In this document: in pieces, positions 17,744-26,410 of the stretch
How positions within the stretch are numbered: position 1 is the stretch's first letter
Layout of the letters: each line of letters opens with the position of its first letter
Assembly: GCA_938014335.1 (NCBI GenBank)
Contig: CALLRP010000042.1
Coordinates: 1 to 35,838, forward strand
Reading direction: 5' to 3'
Source of the DNA: an uncultured bacterium
GTDB lineage: Bacteria > Hydrogenedentota > Hydrogenedentia > Hydrogenedentales > Hydrogenedentaceae
Length of the DNA stretch: 35,838 nucleotides
Made by a program: the position numbers and the translations under genes
The notes under the pieces: generated by a model
Told to the model about the DNA's origin: nothing
The model's database searches: none
Seen by the model: the letters and a program-made list of their open reading frames with translations, nothing else

Positions 17744-17802
17744 TAGTGTTATGTTGAATATAAACAGAATAAATTTTCAACCTTAAATTAGGAGGGTGGA
17801 AT

Positions 17803-18423
17803 ATGATACTCAACAATTTCTTTCAAAAGGTAAGTATTCGTAATCTTATCTTGGTCCCTGTAGTGTGTTTTATCCTTTCGGGTTGTATTGGAGGATGTTT
17901 TGTCATTTCAGATATAAAATTTACAACAAATCTAATAAAAGGAACGACCATACCGGGTGGACCGGATACATATATAGATAAAGATATTGGATTATCCAAA
18001 GTTTGTGGGCAATTTGATGTAGAGAAGATAAAGGAGGAGGTAAAGATAGCAATACAAAAATTGCCGATTTCTCGAATAACCACACGTATAATGTCAATGT
18101 TAATAAATAATATAAAAATAAAGAATTTGTGGATTGAAAAAATTACAATAACAGCTACAGAGGGAGATTTTTCAAAAATACAAAGTTTTACACTCAAAAT
18201 TAAAATAGGGAATGGAGAAATTGATTTTGGAGAGGGTCAATTTAGCGATGATAAGAAATCTATTGTATTCCAAAAAGATTCGAAAGTAGATATTTATCCA
18301 TATGTAAAAGATTTAGAGGATGGAGGATGTGTGGAAGGGAATATTCATGTCAAAGGATATAATAGTCAAACGGATATTAAGTTTGATGTTGGGTCGAATG
18401 TCTCCACGAAGATAAGTTTTTAA
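17803..18423 (+). CDS. Lipoprotein of unknown function
   Basis: I recognise no family in this 206-aa protein. It has a clear lipoprotein signal: basic N-terminus, hydrophobic stretch and lipobox LSGC with the lipidated Cys28. The next residues (IGG) contain no Asp at +2, so outer-membrane sorting is likely if Lol rules apply. The mature part looks beta-rich, with repeated hydrophobic/polar alternation and a Cys pair at GCFV/KVCGQF. AGGAGG 7-8 bases before the ATG is a very strong ribosome site. The neighbours (DUF1080 protein, Mrp ATPase) give no firm clue. Confidence 0.85.
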   Translation: MILNNFFQKVSIRNLILVPVVCFILSGCIGGCFVISDIKFTTNLIKGTTIPGGPDTYIDKDIGLSKVCGQFDVEKIKEEVKIAIQKLPISRITTRIMSMLINNIKIKNLWIEKITITATEGDFSKIQSFTLKIKIGNGEIDFGEGQFSDDKKSIVFQKDSKVDIYPYVKDLEDGGCVEGNIHVKGYNSQTDIKFDVGSNVSTKISF

Positions 18424-18485
18424 TTTCCATCCCATATAAAAATTCGTTGTTAGTGTTTAATCTAATGAGGTAATAAAGAATTTTT

Positions 18486-19811
18486 ATGTCTTTTGAGATA
18501 TTAAAATCTAAAATTTTTGAACAACTAAAGACAGTTATTGACCCGGATTTACGCACCGATATTGTTACTGCGGGCTTTATCAAATCGGTTTCTGTTACGG
18601 AAGAAGGGCGTGTTGATTTAACTATTGAACTCACAATACCTACCTGCCCATTACAATCAAAGTTCAAGACAGAAATTGAGCGAAAACTTCTGTCTATTGA
18701 AGGTATCCAAAAAGTTAATATTCAATTTACTTCACGAAAACGGGGTGGAGTTTCTGTTCCACAACAAAATTGTTTAAGCAATGTCCAATCTGTTATCGCT
18801 ATCTCTGCATGTAAGGGGGGGGTAGGGAAATCTACCCTTGCATCTTTTTTTTCACGAGCATTACAAAGAAGTGGTTTTAAGGTAGGGCTAATGGATTTGG
18901 ATATTTACGGTCCTTCACTCCCGACACTGATGAATCGACCTCATGCAGATGTTGCCATTATTGACGAGAGAATTATGCCGGTTGAAGTAGATGGACTATT
19001 AACCATGTCGTTAGGCTATATCTTAGGAGATGCCCCAGCCGTATTGCGTGGCCCTTTGGTTTCCACCTATACTTCCCAATTGATACACCAGACAGAATGG
19101 GGACCTCTGGATTTTCTAATTATAGACCTCCCTCCTGGCACAGGAGATATTCAACTAACATTGCTTCAGCAGGTTCAATTAGATGGGGCGATTATCATCA
19201 CCACTCCTCAAACATTATCTCTTGTAGATGTAGCACGGGGAATTTTAATGTTTGAGAAGCTACATGTCCCGGTGTTAGGCATTGTGGAGAATCTGTCCTA
19301 TTTTATCTGCGATGGTTGTGGTAAACAACATTTCTTATTTGGAAATGGCACGGGGGATTTACAAAAGCGATTTGGGCTACCGATATTAGCGAAGATTCCC
19401 CTCCTTTCTAATTTTCAAAATGCCTCAACTCGAACTGCGGGGGCTGATTATGATGATATATGGAAACCTTTGATAGATCAGATACAGCGTGAAATTGGGA
19501 AGCGAAGAGCAAATGCTCTATCTGCTCCGGAATTAAAAATACAAGAAAACAAATTAGTAGTAGATTGGAAAGATGGAACCTATTCGTCTATTCCACTGAT
19601 CAAGCTCCGGCGGGCATGCCAATGTGCTTATTGTGTAGATGAATTGACAGGGGAACCGGTATTAAAACCCGAAGAAGTACCCGAAGATATAAAAATTGAA
19701 CAATTTCAAATTTTAGGTCATTACGCAGTAAGTATTTTCTGGAGTGATGGTCATACATCCAGTATTTATCCCTGGGACTTCTTAAAAAAACTTTCCCTCA
19801 CCATTAGTTAG
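18486..19811 (+). CDS. mrp: Mrp/NBP35-family Fe-S carrier ATPase with MIP18 and DUF971 domains
   Basis: This 441-aa protein has three parts. Residues 1-85 are a MIP18 (DUF59) domain (TVIDPDLRTDIVTAGFI, PTCPLQSK). Residues ~98-345 are the Mrp ATPase with the deviant Walker A KGGVGKS (110-116), DLDIYGPSLPTLM, LIIDLPPGTGD and the Fe-S-binding pair Cys275/Cys278 (CDGCGKQ). Residues ~365-440 are a DUF971 domain (LRRACQCAYCVDELTG, WSDGHTSSIYPW). MIP18-ATPase-DUF971 is the layout of plant HCF101, which delivers [4Fe-4S] clusters. The ribosome site is weak (GAGG, 16 bases off). A run of eight G at 18815-18822 lies in the Walker A codons. Several window enzymes (MiaB, MtaB, perhaps LarE and YkgJ) need such clusters, but no linkage is shown. 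Confidence 0.94.
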   Translation: MSFEILKSKIFEQLKTVIDPDLRTDIVTAGFIKSVSVTEEGRVDLTIELTIPTCPLQSKFKTEIERKLLSIEGIQKVNIQFTSRKRGGVSVPQQNCLSNVQSVIAISACKGGVGKSTLASFFSRALQRSGFKVGLMDLDIYGPSLPTLMNRPHADVAIIDERIMPVEVDGLLTMSLGYILGDAPAVLRGPLVSTYTSQLIHQTEWGPLDFLIIDLPPGTGDIQLTLLQQVQLDGAIIITTPQTLSLVDVARGILMFEKLHVPVLGIVENLSYFICDGCGKQHFLFGNGTGDLQKRFGLPILAKIPLLSNFQNASTRTAGADYDDIWKPLIDQIQREIGKRRANALSAPELKIQENKLVVDWKDGTYSSIPLIKLRRACQCAYCVDELTGEPVLKPEEVPEDIKIEQFQILGHYAVSIFWSDGHTSSIYPWDFLKKLSLTIS

Positions 19812-19934
19812 TTTATTTAATGTGTTTTTGTCCTTTTTTAATCGTTATGGATGCCATCTTTAGAGCTTATTTTTTTGTATAAAATTAGCAATAAGAAATT
19901 ATTAAATATGGGGATAACATAATTATTCCTATAT

Positions 19935-19964
19935 TTGTTTTTTTATTTCAATAAATTCTATAAT
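19935..19964 (+). promoter_or_regulatory. Promoter of the chemoreceptor gene
   Basis: TTGTTT (19935-19940), an 18-base spacer and consensus TATAAT (19959-19964) lie in the 209-base gap before the chemoreceptor. The start of transcription would be near 19971, giving a leader of about 50 bases. Confidence 0.45.
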
Positions 19965-20020
19965 AAGAATAAGATGTAGTATTAAAAAGTCATTAAAATT
20001 AAAATAAAAAGGACTATGTT

Positions 20021-22033
20021 ATGTTGAAATCTTTTCGTCTTTCCACTAAACTTTTTTTATCGTTTGGACTAATGGTCTTTATTTTGGCTCTCACATCAGG
20101 AATGGGATGGTATGGTCTCAGCAGAATTTACAGGAGCATGTCTTTATCCAATCAAGCAAATGAAGTTTACAAACAGGTAGATAAATGTGCAAAACTACGC
20201 AGGGATTTTTCCTATCTTGCACAAACAGGACAGGCTTTTGTTGCAGAGGAGGGTAAAAAAACAGTAGATGAGCAACTCCGTGACGCACAGAAAGAATTAG
20301 TTTCTATGATAAAAAGGCTTCAACAAACAAAAGGCATTTCTTCGGAGATGATTCAACAAATGGAAACTGCTCAAAAAATAGCCAGTGACTATCTTTCTGC
20401 ATTTGAAGAATTGGTCTCTGCGACAAAAGAAAAGGATTCCGTTTTTAGTATATGGAGGGACCTGGGCTGGAAAATAACCGAAGGAATAGGGAAAGCTGGA
20501 GAGCAGGTAATAAAGCCTGCTTTAGCCACTGCATTAAGCGGTCAGGATTTTGCAAATTATCAAAAGTGGTCTGAAATACAGGCAGGTTTAGACCAAAAAG
20601 TAATCGAACCCTATTTCCTGTTGCGGGTTACAGCACTATATTTGAGAGCCTATCAGGGGGACAAAGAGTGGGAAGGGTTTCAAAAACAAGCTCAAACTCT
20701 TCAACAGTCGGTAGGAGAATGGAAGAAGATGGTGCAGGGAATTTCTGAATTAGAAGCGATTGTGGCTGATTTAGAAAAGAATTTTACTGACTATCTCGCT
20801 CAAGGGAACAAGTATTACCAGGCAATCCTGGCAGACCGAAAATCCACTCAAAATTTAGTTACTCATGCAAATAATTTAGTTAAGGAAATTACGGCTTTTA
20901 CGGAGGCTATAGAGCAAAATTCACAAATCATTATGAACACAGTGCGTTTAATGGTCCTGGTATTTTCAATCATAGGAATTGTTTTTGGGATAGTTCTTGC
21001 TTTATTAGTGACATGGGCTATAACCAAACCTCTGAATGCAGTTATCACCAGTTTGAGTGATGGAGCCAAACAGGTAAATCAAGCCTCAGGACAGGTAGCC
21101 GCCTCCAGCCAGGCGATGGCAGAAGGAGCAACAGAACAAGCATCGAGTTTAGAGGAAACTTCGGCATCTTTAGAAGAAATGTCCTCGATGACCAAACAGA
21201 ATGCGGATAATGCTCGACAGGCAAACAATACCGCAACCGAAGCACAGCAATCTGCGGAGCATGGTCGTGAAATCATGATGAAAATGTCGAAAGCAATTCA
21301 ACAAATAAAATCATCCTCAGATGAAACGGCAAAGATTATCAAGACCATTGATGAAATTGCTTTCCAGACGAATCTCCTTGCTCTGAATGCAGCGGTAGAG
21401 GCGGCTCGTGCCGGTGAAGCGGGAAAAGGTTTTGCCGTTGTTGCAGAGGAAGTTCGGAGACTGGCCCAACGCAGTGCAGAAGCGGCAAAAACGACCGCAC
21501 AGTTAATAGAAGAATCTCAGAAGCATGCAGAAGAGGGGGTGCAGGTAAGTCAGGAGGTAGCCAATGTGTTAGAGCGAATTACACAAAGTGTTGAAAAGGT
21601 GGCAACACTCATTGGTGAAGTTTCTGCAGCAAGTAACGAGCAATCTCAGGGTATTGAACAAATAAATCAAGCGGTAGGACAGATGAATCAAGTTATTCAG
21701 TCTAATGCGGCAAACTCCGAAGAGGCGGCTGCGGCGAGTGAAGAATTATCTGCTCAGGCAGAAGAATTAAATCGTATGGTAGGTGTCCTCCGAGGAATAT
21801 TGGAGGGTAGTAAAGGAAGTAGTGAGGTAAAACCCAATATGGCGTTACCGGAAAATAAAACCGTTCACAGAACTCCTGTGACCAAAAGTTTGCCTCCCAC
21901 TTCACAGGGAAAAGGTATGAAAGAGCGCAGAAAACTAACGCCTACAGCATTGCCTCATCATTCTGGGAAAGCAGATGTGGTCTCTCCAGAACAAGTGATA
22001 CCATTAGATGATGAAGATTTGAGAAACTTTTAA
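20021..22033 (+). CDS. Methyl-accepting chemotaxis protein
   Basis: This 670-aa transmembrane chemoreceptor has TM1 at residues ~10-32, a helical periplasmic sensor to ~305 and TM2 at ~307-335. Only a short HAMP-like stretch ([19 protein letters not shown]) precedes the methylation helices. The conserved tip is [22 protein letters not shown], which binds CheA/CheW. The tail has a linker and ends in [10 protein letters not shown], an acidic, aromatic-ended terminus like the CheR/CheB docking tails of other receptors. AAGGA 7 bases before the ATG marks the start. It has its own promoter and no chemotaxis gene is nearby, so it is an orphan receptor that must use an array encoded elsewhere. The ligand is unknown; the sensor shows no family I recognise. 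Confidence 0.95.
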   Translation: MLKSFRLSTKLFLSFGLMVFILALTSGMGWYGLSRIYRSMSLSNQANEVYKQVDKCAKLRRDFSYLAQTGQAFVAEEGKKTVDEQLRDAQKELVSMIKRLQQTKGISSEMIQQMETAQKIASDYLSAFEELVSATKEKDSVFSIWRDLGWKITEGIGKAGEQVIKPALATALSGQDFANYQKWSEIQAGLDQKVIEPYFLLRVTALYLRAYQGDKEWEGFQKQAQTLQQSVGEWKKMVQGISELEAIVADLEKNFTDYLAQGNKYYQAILADRKSTQNLVTHANNLVKEITAFTEAIEQNSQIIMNTVRLMVLVFSIIGIVFGIVLALLVTWAITKPLNAVITSLSDGAKQVNQASGQVAASSQAMAEGATEQASSLEETSASLEEMSSMTKQNADNARQANNTATEAQQSAEHGREIMMKMSKAIQQIKSSSDETAKIIKTIDEIAFQTNLLALNAAVEAARAGEAGKGFAVVAEEVRRLAQRSAEAAKTTAQLIEESQKHAEEGVQVSQEVANVLERITQSVEKVATLIGEVSAASNEQSQGIEQINQAVGQMNQVIQSNAANSEEAAAASEELSAQAEELNRMVGVLRGILEGSKGSSEVKPNMALPENKTVHRTPVTKSLPPTSQGKGMKERRKLTPTALPHHSGKADVVSPEQVIPLDDEDLRNF

Positions 22034-22042
22034 TAAAGGTGG

Positions 22043-22084
22043 AGGTGTCCGACAGGTCAAACGCGTTAGACCTGTCAGACACCT
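22043..22084. terminator. Long hairpin between convergent genes, likely bidirectional terminator
   Basis: AGGTGTCCGACAGGTC (22043-22058) pairs with GACCTGTCAGACACCT (22069-22084) around a 10-base loop, a 16-base stem with one mismatch. It starts 10 bases after the chemoreceptor stop and ends 16 before the convergent ThuA stop. T-rich but not uninterrupted sequence follows on both strands. The near-repeated GACAGGTC suggests it may also be a dispersed palindromic element. Confidence 0.65.
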
Positions 22085-22099
22085 TTGAAGGGTTTGATA

Positions 22100-22930
22100 T
22101 TATTTTACCACTGAGTTGTAGTTCGGTTCTGCTTGGGTTTCGCCTTGACCGCTTGCCCAAAGGATATTTGCTTTTAATAATTCTTGAAATTCTTTGCTAT
22201 CCCAAACATCTTCACGATGTCCTAATCCATTGTAAACGACCCGACCTTTTCCATTCGCAGAACACCACACAATAGGATAACTGGGAATATTGTACATTTT
22301 TTGCTTTTGCCGTTCTGCTCCCGGGTTCAGTAAAACAAGGACATGCATTGTTTCTTTGTTTAAATTTTTCATAACATACCATTCTTCTTCGGTTTCCCAG
22401 CCATCCGGAAAACTTCCTAATGCAGGATGTCCTTTACTTACCACTTCTAATTTCCCCTTAAATTGTTTCCCATGTGTTTCGAATTCTCCGCCTAACATCT
22501 TTACATAATCACTTATTTTGTCTCCTTCAGAGTGAAAACTATCATTTGCTGGATGAATCCCTACGAATCCGCCACCATTTTGTATCCATTGGATTAATTC
22601 TTGTTCACCTTCAGGTTTCATAGGGGGTTGTCCATCGGTCCCGGCCTGCCTTAAATCACCGGAGGTATAAAAGATGACCACATTGTAATTTTTCAGATTC
22701 TCTGCATTGATTTTAGAAGCATCTTTTGTGCATTCTACTTGCCAACCATTCTTATTTCCCAATTCTACGAGGATTTTTTCAGAATAGGAAAGTTGATTGT
22801 TTTCCCTCTTTACGACGCTATGCTCAAATCCAGAGGATTTGGTGAGATACAAGATTTTTAATGGTTCTGCATATAGATTTGATGATAATAGCACTGCAAA
22901 TACCATAGCAATAATAAATAATGTTTTCAT
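22100..22930 (-). CDS. Secreted ThuA-domain protein
   Basis: This 276-aa protein has a signal peptide (residues 1-21, cut near LYA) followed by a ThuA domain, a class I glutamine amidotransferase-like fold linked to sugar (trehalose-type) utilisation. Typical stretches are LKILYLTKSSGFEHS, NYNVVIFYTSGDL, WIQNGGGFVGIHPANDSF, EEWYVM and GKGRVVYNGLGHREDVW. The GIHPANDSF segment is where a nucleophile would sit in true amidotransferases; no Cys is present, as usual for ThuA. AAAGGAG 7 bases before the ATG gives the start. It follows the YkgJ-type gene by 24 bases and may be co-transcribed. Together with the DUF1080 proteins it fits extracellular processing of modified sugars, possibly 3-keto forms (inference). 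Confidence 0.88.
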   Translation of the reverse strand: MKTLFIIAMVFAVLLSSNLYAEPLKILYLTKSSGFEHSVVKRENNQLSYSEKILVELGNKNGWQVECTKDASKINAENLKNYNVVIFYTSGDLRQAGTDGQPPMKPEGEQELIQWIQNGGGFVGIHPANDSFHSEGDKISDYVKMLGGEFETHGKQFKGKLEVVSKGHPALGSFPDGWETEEEWYVMKNLNKETMHVLVLLNPGAERQKQKMYNIPSYPIVWCSANGKGRVVYNGLGHREDVWDSKEFQELLKANILWASGQGETQAEPNYNSVVK

Positions 22931-22954
22931 ATATTTGCTCCTTTTGTATTTTTA

Positions 22955-23536
22955 TTAATGTTTATTTGATTTGGACTTTTTCTTATCCTTTATTATTACT
23001 ACGAACAAGTCAATAAAATCAAAAGGTTTTCTCTCTTTTTGGGTTTGACTATTAAAAAATGCCACAAGGTCTTGATAATCCTCTTGGTGTTTTAGGTCTT
23101 CTTCCCAAATTTTTGCCAGATGGTCTGTGTAAACGATTCCATCACGATGTTTAGGACAGCCTACATCTTTATGCAAAGAAAAAGAATGTACCTTACCCGT
23201 TCGACTTTGTCTTAATTTGAATGGGAATAATCTACATAATAAAGGCCGATGTTCATAAATTTTGCAATTTCCTTTTCTCCTATCTCGGAAAAAGCACCCC
23301 TTTGAGGTTCTTTTTAAAGCCATCATGTATTTTTTGCCATCCATTTTTAGCCAGGTGGGATCAGATTTATTTACTCCTTCGATATCTTGGGGTTCAATAA
23401 AAGTCAAAAACTTTTTAGGATGAAGATGGGTTCCCTTGACAATCTGACACACATCGAATGGAGTGGGACAGCAAATAACATCCGTGCAACAATGACCACA
23501 ATGATGACAACAGAAACGAACAATTCTTTTTCCCAT
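22955..23536 (-). CDS. YkgJ-family cysteine-cluster protein
   Basis: This 193-aa protein has the YkgJ (CxxCxxCC) metal-binding cysteine set: Cys9/10, Cys13, Cys16/17 and Cys22/23 at the N-terminus, and the partner motif CKIYEHRPLLCRLFPF in the middle. The family is thought to bind iron-sulfur or zinc; its role is unknown. The C-terminus is very basic (KDKKKSKSNKH). No ribosome site precedes the ATG, while a TATAAT lies only 8 bases upstream on this strand, so the transcript may be leaderless. It precedes the ThuA gene by 24 bases. Confidence 0.88.
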   Translation of the reverse strand: MGKRIVRFCCHHCGHCCTDVICCPTPFDVCQIVKGTHLHPKKFLTFIEPQDIEGVNKSDPTWLKMDGKKYMMALKRTSKGCFFRDRRKGNCKIYEHRPLLCRLFPFKLRQSRTGKVHSFSLHKDVGCPKHRDGIVYTDHLAKIWEEDLKHQEDYQDLVAFFNSQTQKERKPFDFIDLFVVIIKDKKKSKSNKH

Positions 23537-23544
23537 AGATTGAA

Positions 23545-23550
23545 ATTATA
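23545..23550 (-). promoter_or_regulatory. -10 box immediately upstream of the YkgJ gene
   Basis: On the minus strand a consensus TATAAT ends 8 bases before the ATG, placing the transcription start within a base or two of the start codon. The -35 region is only A-rich. Absence of a ribosome site fits leaderless translation, but the -35 weakness keeps this tentative. Confidence 0.35.
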
Positions 23551-23732
23551 CCTTGGTTTTCGTTATTGTTTTTTAATTACATAAAATAGGAGATTTGTAA
23601 GACATTTGTATCCTTAATAGTTTACTAAGTATAGTCATTAACAAACGTTCTCTATTTTATTTTTATTTTATTATTCTGGATACATTCCTTATTACATTCG
23701 GAGAATAATATTTACACGATCTATTTAAATTT

Positions 23733-23762
23733 TTCACATATTCACAAATTTTAAGGTATAAT
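23733..23762 (+). promoter_or_regulatory. Promoter of the 31-aa small ORF
   Basis: TTCACA (23733-23738), an 18-base spacer and TATAAT (23757-23762) lie upstream of the small ORF. Transcription would start near 23769, giving a leader of about 31 bases that contains the strong ribosome site. Confidence 0.5.
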
Positions 23763-23799
23763 TTATAATAAAGATAACATCAAAGAAGGAGCGAAGTTC

Positions 23800-23895
23800 A
23801 TGGACTTTTTATTAATTCTTGACGCCATACTACAAATTATCAATATTATCGAAGCTTTGTTCCGCCTTGTAGGATTGTTTGGCTCGGGAGCATAA
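23800..23895 (+). CDS. 31-aa hydrophobic small protein
   Basis: An ATG at 23800 opens 31 codons. The ribosome site AAGGAG (23786-23791) lies exactly 8 bases upstream, and a promoter precedes it. The peptide starts MDFLLILDAILQIINIIEAL and ends FRLVGLFGSGA. It is almost entirely Leu/Ile/Phe/Ala with acidic residues at 2, 8 and 18 and one Arg, so it could be a short membrane or amphipathic helix. Its stop abuts the convergent trxB stop at 23896 with no gap. It resembles small membrane proteins or hydrophobic type I toxins in general character, but no family is recognised and no antisense RNA is evident. Confidence 0.55.
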   Translation: MDFLLILDAILQIINIIEALFRLVGLFGSGA

Positions 23896-24840
23896 TTACT
23901 CCTTAGACTCTAACCAACGCGTTGCTTCGATTCCCGCCATACAACCACTTCCGGCAGCTGTAATTGCCTGCCGATAGTAGGAGTCTTGGACATCACCACA
24001 TGCGAATACGCCTTCTATATTCGTGGCGGTTCTATTCGGTTTGGTAACGATATATCCTTGTTCATCTAATTCAAGATAATCTTTAAACAAACCCGTATTA
24101 GGTGTATGTCCAATTGCACAAAAATAACCTGAGCAGGGGATTTCTCTTATTTGTCCTGTTTGCATATTTTTCAGTAGAACTGCAGTAACCCCCTCTTTAT
24201 CATTTCCTAAAATATCCTCAACCACAGAGTTCCATTCTACAACAATTTTGGGGTGAGTCAGGACGCGGTCTGCCATAATTTTACTGGCACGGAATTTATC
24301 TCTACGGTGGACAACATGCACTCGTTCGGCAAAACGGGATAAAAATAAGGCTTCTTCCATTGCACTATCGCCACCCCCTACTACAACCACGGGTTTGTTA
24401 CGAAAGCGAGGAAGTGCCCCGTCGCAAGTAGCACATGCAGATACTCCATGGTTCAAAAACTTTTGTTCCGCAGGTAAGCCTAAATATTTAGCACTGGCAC
24501 CTGTAGCAATAATAATAGATTTTGCCTCAATCTTTTCATTACCCACATAAATTATAAAGGGATACTTTTTCAAATCAACAGATGATACTGTTTTGTACTC
24601 GAATCGTGCACCAAATCGTTCCGCTTGTTTTTTTAGATCTGCCATTAATTGAGGTCCCGATACGCCATTGGGATAGCCCGGGAAGTTTTCAACTTCGGTG
24701 GTGGTCATTAACTGTCCTCCGGGGAGGATATCATCACTGGGTTCCCCTTCTAACACAAGGGGTGCGAGGTCTGCACGTGCCGTGTAGAGTGCAGCGGTGC
24801 ACCCTGCAGGTCCACCACCTAATATAACAACATTTTCCAT
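23896..24840 (-). CDS. trxB: Thioredoxin reductase
   Basis: This 314-aa flavoenzyme passes electrons from NADPH to thioredoxin. The FAD motif is GGGPAG (residues 8-13), the redox-active pair is Cys136/Cys139 in CATCDG, the NADPH motif is GGGDSAMEEA and the C-terminal FAD motif is GVFACGD. Length is normal for the low-molecular-weight bacterial class. The start is preceded by AGAAGGAA at slightly long spacing. It lies 72 bases downstream of the aminotransferase gene on the same strand and could be read from it or from a promoter in that AT-rich gap. No thioredoxin gene is in the window. Confidence 0.96.
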   Translation of the reverse strand: MENVVILGGGPAGCTAALYTARADLAPLVLEGEPSDDILPGGQLMTTTEVENFPGYPNGVSGPQLMADLKKQAERFGARFEYKTVSSVDLKKYPFIIYVGNEKIEAKSIIIATGASAKYLGLPAEQKFLNHGVSACATCDGALPRFRNKPVVVVGGGDSAMEEALFLSRFAERVHVVHRRDKFRASKIMADRVLTHPKIVVEWNSVVEDILGNDKEGVTAVLLKNMQTGQIREIPCSGYFCAIGHTPNTGLFKDYLELDEQGYIVTKPNRTATNIEGVFACGDVQDSYYRQAITAAGSGCMAGIEATRWLESKE

Positions 24841-24912
24841 ATAGATAAGTTTCCTTCTCTTTAGATTTACCTGTAAAAAACAAAAGATTTTTATGTAATA
24901 TTTTTTGTATGT

Positions 24913-26226
24913 TTATACTGCTAAAGGTCTATATTTTCTTCCGCCACCGGCTTTAATCTTACGCACTTCGGCAATGTTGTCAACCACTTTCTTGACTGCT
25001 TCTGCTACCTGGTCCATTACGGAACGCGGATTCATCAACATAACATGGTGAACAACGACACCACTTCGTGTATGTGCTTCTGTGCATATGGGCAAATTAT
25101 ATTGTTTCGGATCAATTGCCTTCCAATATTTATCGTTTAATTGATGGCGTTTTTTGGTAAGGGGCTTATACAATCCGCAGGCATTTAACGGTTCATACGG
25201 AGGCTCAAAAGCATCCCCGAGACTTAACTCAGCATTGAGTGCCGAACAGAATTGGGAATTTGTTACCTTTAATTCTTCGGGGTCAATTCGGAAAGCAAAA
25301 TTGAAATAACTCTGTTGCGTAATCTGGGGACGGCGTATCATCGGTTTAATTCCTGGAATTTTTGCAAGAAGAGAATTTAAGTAAATGGCATTTGCATCGC
25401 GGAATTTTACCTGCTTATCTAAACGCTCCAACCCCCCTAATAATATCGCCGCTTGCCATTCTGTAAGACGGAAATTACCCGATTGCAAGGTTGTTTCCAT
25501 ACCCACAGGTTTCTTTAATCCAAAAACCGCAGGGGAAGCAGGATAGGGTCTTCCACAATTCCTCAAACTGTAAATCTTATAGAATATATCTTTTGTTTTA
25601 CACATATTGAAACCGCCCTCTCCGCAGGAGAGTACTTTCGATTCCTGAAAACTCCACGAACTTACATCTCCAATTGAACCGACCCCTTTTCCCTTCCAGA
25701 ATGTCCCATGCTGATGAGCACAGTCTTCAATCAGAAACAATTTATGTTTTTTACAAATTTTCTGTAAGCGGTCTAAATCCGTAGTGGAACCATAGAGATG
25801 AACTACAATAACCGCTTTTGTTTTCGGTGTGATGTTGGCCTCCACTGCATCTAAATCTAAGTTCCATGAATCAGGTTCAATGTCTGTCAAAACGGGGACA
25901 GCATTTACATCCAAACATGCCGCTGCAGTAGCTTGCCATGTCATTCCCGGGACAATTACTTCATCATACGCTCCGATACCTAATGCTTCTAATGCTAACT
26001 GAATACCTACTGTCCCATTGGCACAGCACAATCCATAATTTGCGCCTTGATATTTCGTAAAAGCCTCTGCAAATTTCCATTCATACTCACCATCAAAAGA
26101 CCACCGATTGGATAATGTTATTTTTTTCACCAGTTCCCCATCTTTCTTATCACTGATAGGCCAGGTCGCTAATTTCTGATTCTTTGAACGAACTGGTTTC
26201 CCGCCGAAGATTGCTAATTTTGACAT
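24913..26226 (-). CDS. DegT/DnrJ/EryC1/StrS-family PLP aminotransferase
   Basis: This 437-aa enzyme belongs to the sugar aminotransferase family (fold type I). The PLP lysine is Lys197 in SFQESKVLSCGEGG, and EDCAHQHG (167-174) contains the conserved cofactor-binding acid. It begins LAIFGGKPVRSK, as in AHBA-synthase-like members. Family members make amino sugars on nucleotide carriers or act on inositols. I chose the ATG at 26226 because AAGGAG lies 8 bases upstream; an in-frame GTG at 26235 falls inside that ribosome site. The 175-base gap behind it separates it from ribulokinase. Substrate is not assignable; inosose-type substrates are possible given the sugar-catabolism neighbours. Confidence 0.92.
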   Translation of the reverse strand: MSKLAIFGGKPVRSKNQKLATWPISDKKDGELVKKITLSNRWSFDGEYEWKFAEAFTKYQGANYGLCCANGTVGIQLALEALGIGAYDEVIVPGMTWQATAAACLDVNAVPVLTDIEPDSWNLDLDAVEANITPKTKAVIVVHLYGSTTDLDRLQKICKKHKLFLIEDCAHQHGTFWKGKGVGSIGDVSSWSFQESKVLSCGEGGFNMCKTKDIFYKIYSLRNCGRPYPASPAVFGLKKPVGMETTLQSGNFRLTEWQAAILLGGLERLDKQVKFRDANAIYLNSLLAKIPGIKPMIRRPQITQQSYFNFAFRIDPEELKVTNSQFCSALNAELSLGDAFEPPYEPLNACGLYKPLTKKRHQLNDKYWKAIDPKQYNLPICTEAHTRSGVVVHHVMLMNPRSVMDQVAEAVKKVVDNIAEVRKIKAGGGRKYRPLAV

Positions 26227-26410
26227 GTTTGACACTCCTTATTGTTTCTGCTTTTAACTTTATTTCCAAAAACAACCTTCCAAATATTTAAAAAGCATAT
26301 CATTTTATAATGAAACAATTCCATTTAAGATTTTTTCAAGCAGGATTCACTATTAATTAATGTAAATATGGTGTATGATATTTCCCGAAAAATATATGAA
26401 GGCTTCCATT

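Noticed and set aside
22039..22275. Plus-strand frame starting in the long hairpin
   Set aside because: It begins in the terminator stem and overlaps the well-supported ThuA gene on the other strand.
26227..26235. GTG start for the aminotransferase
   Set aside because: It falls within the AAGGAGTG ribosome site used by the ATG at 26226.
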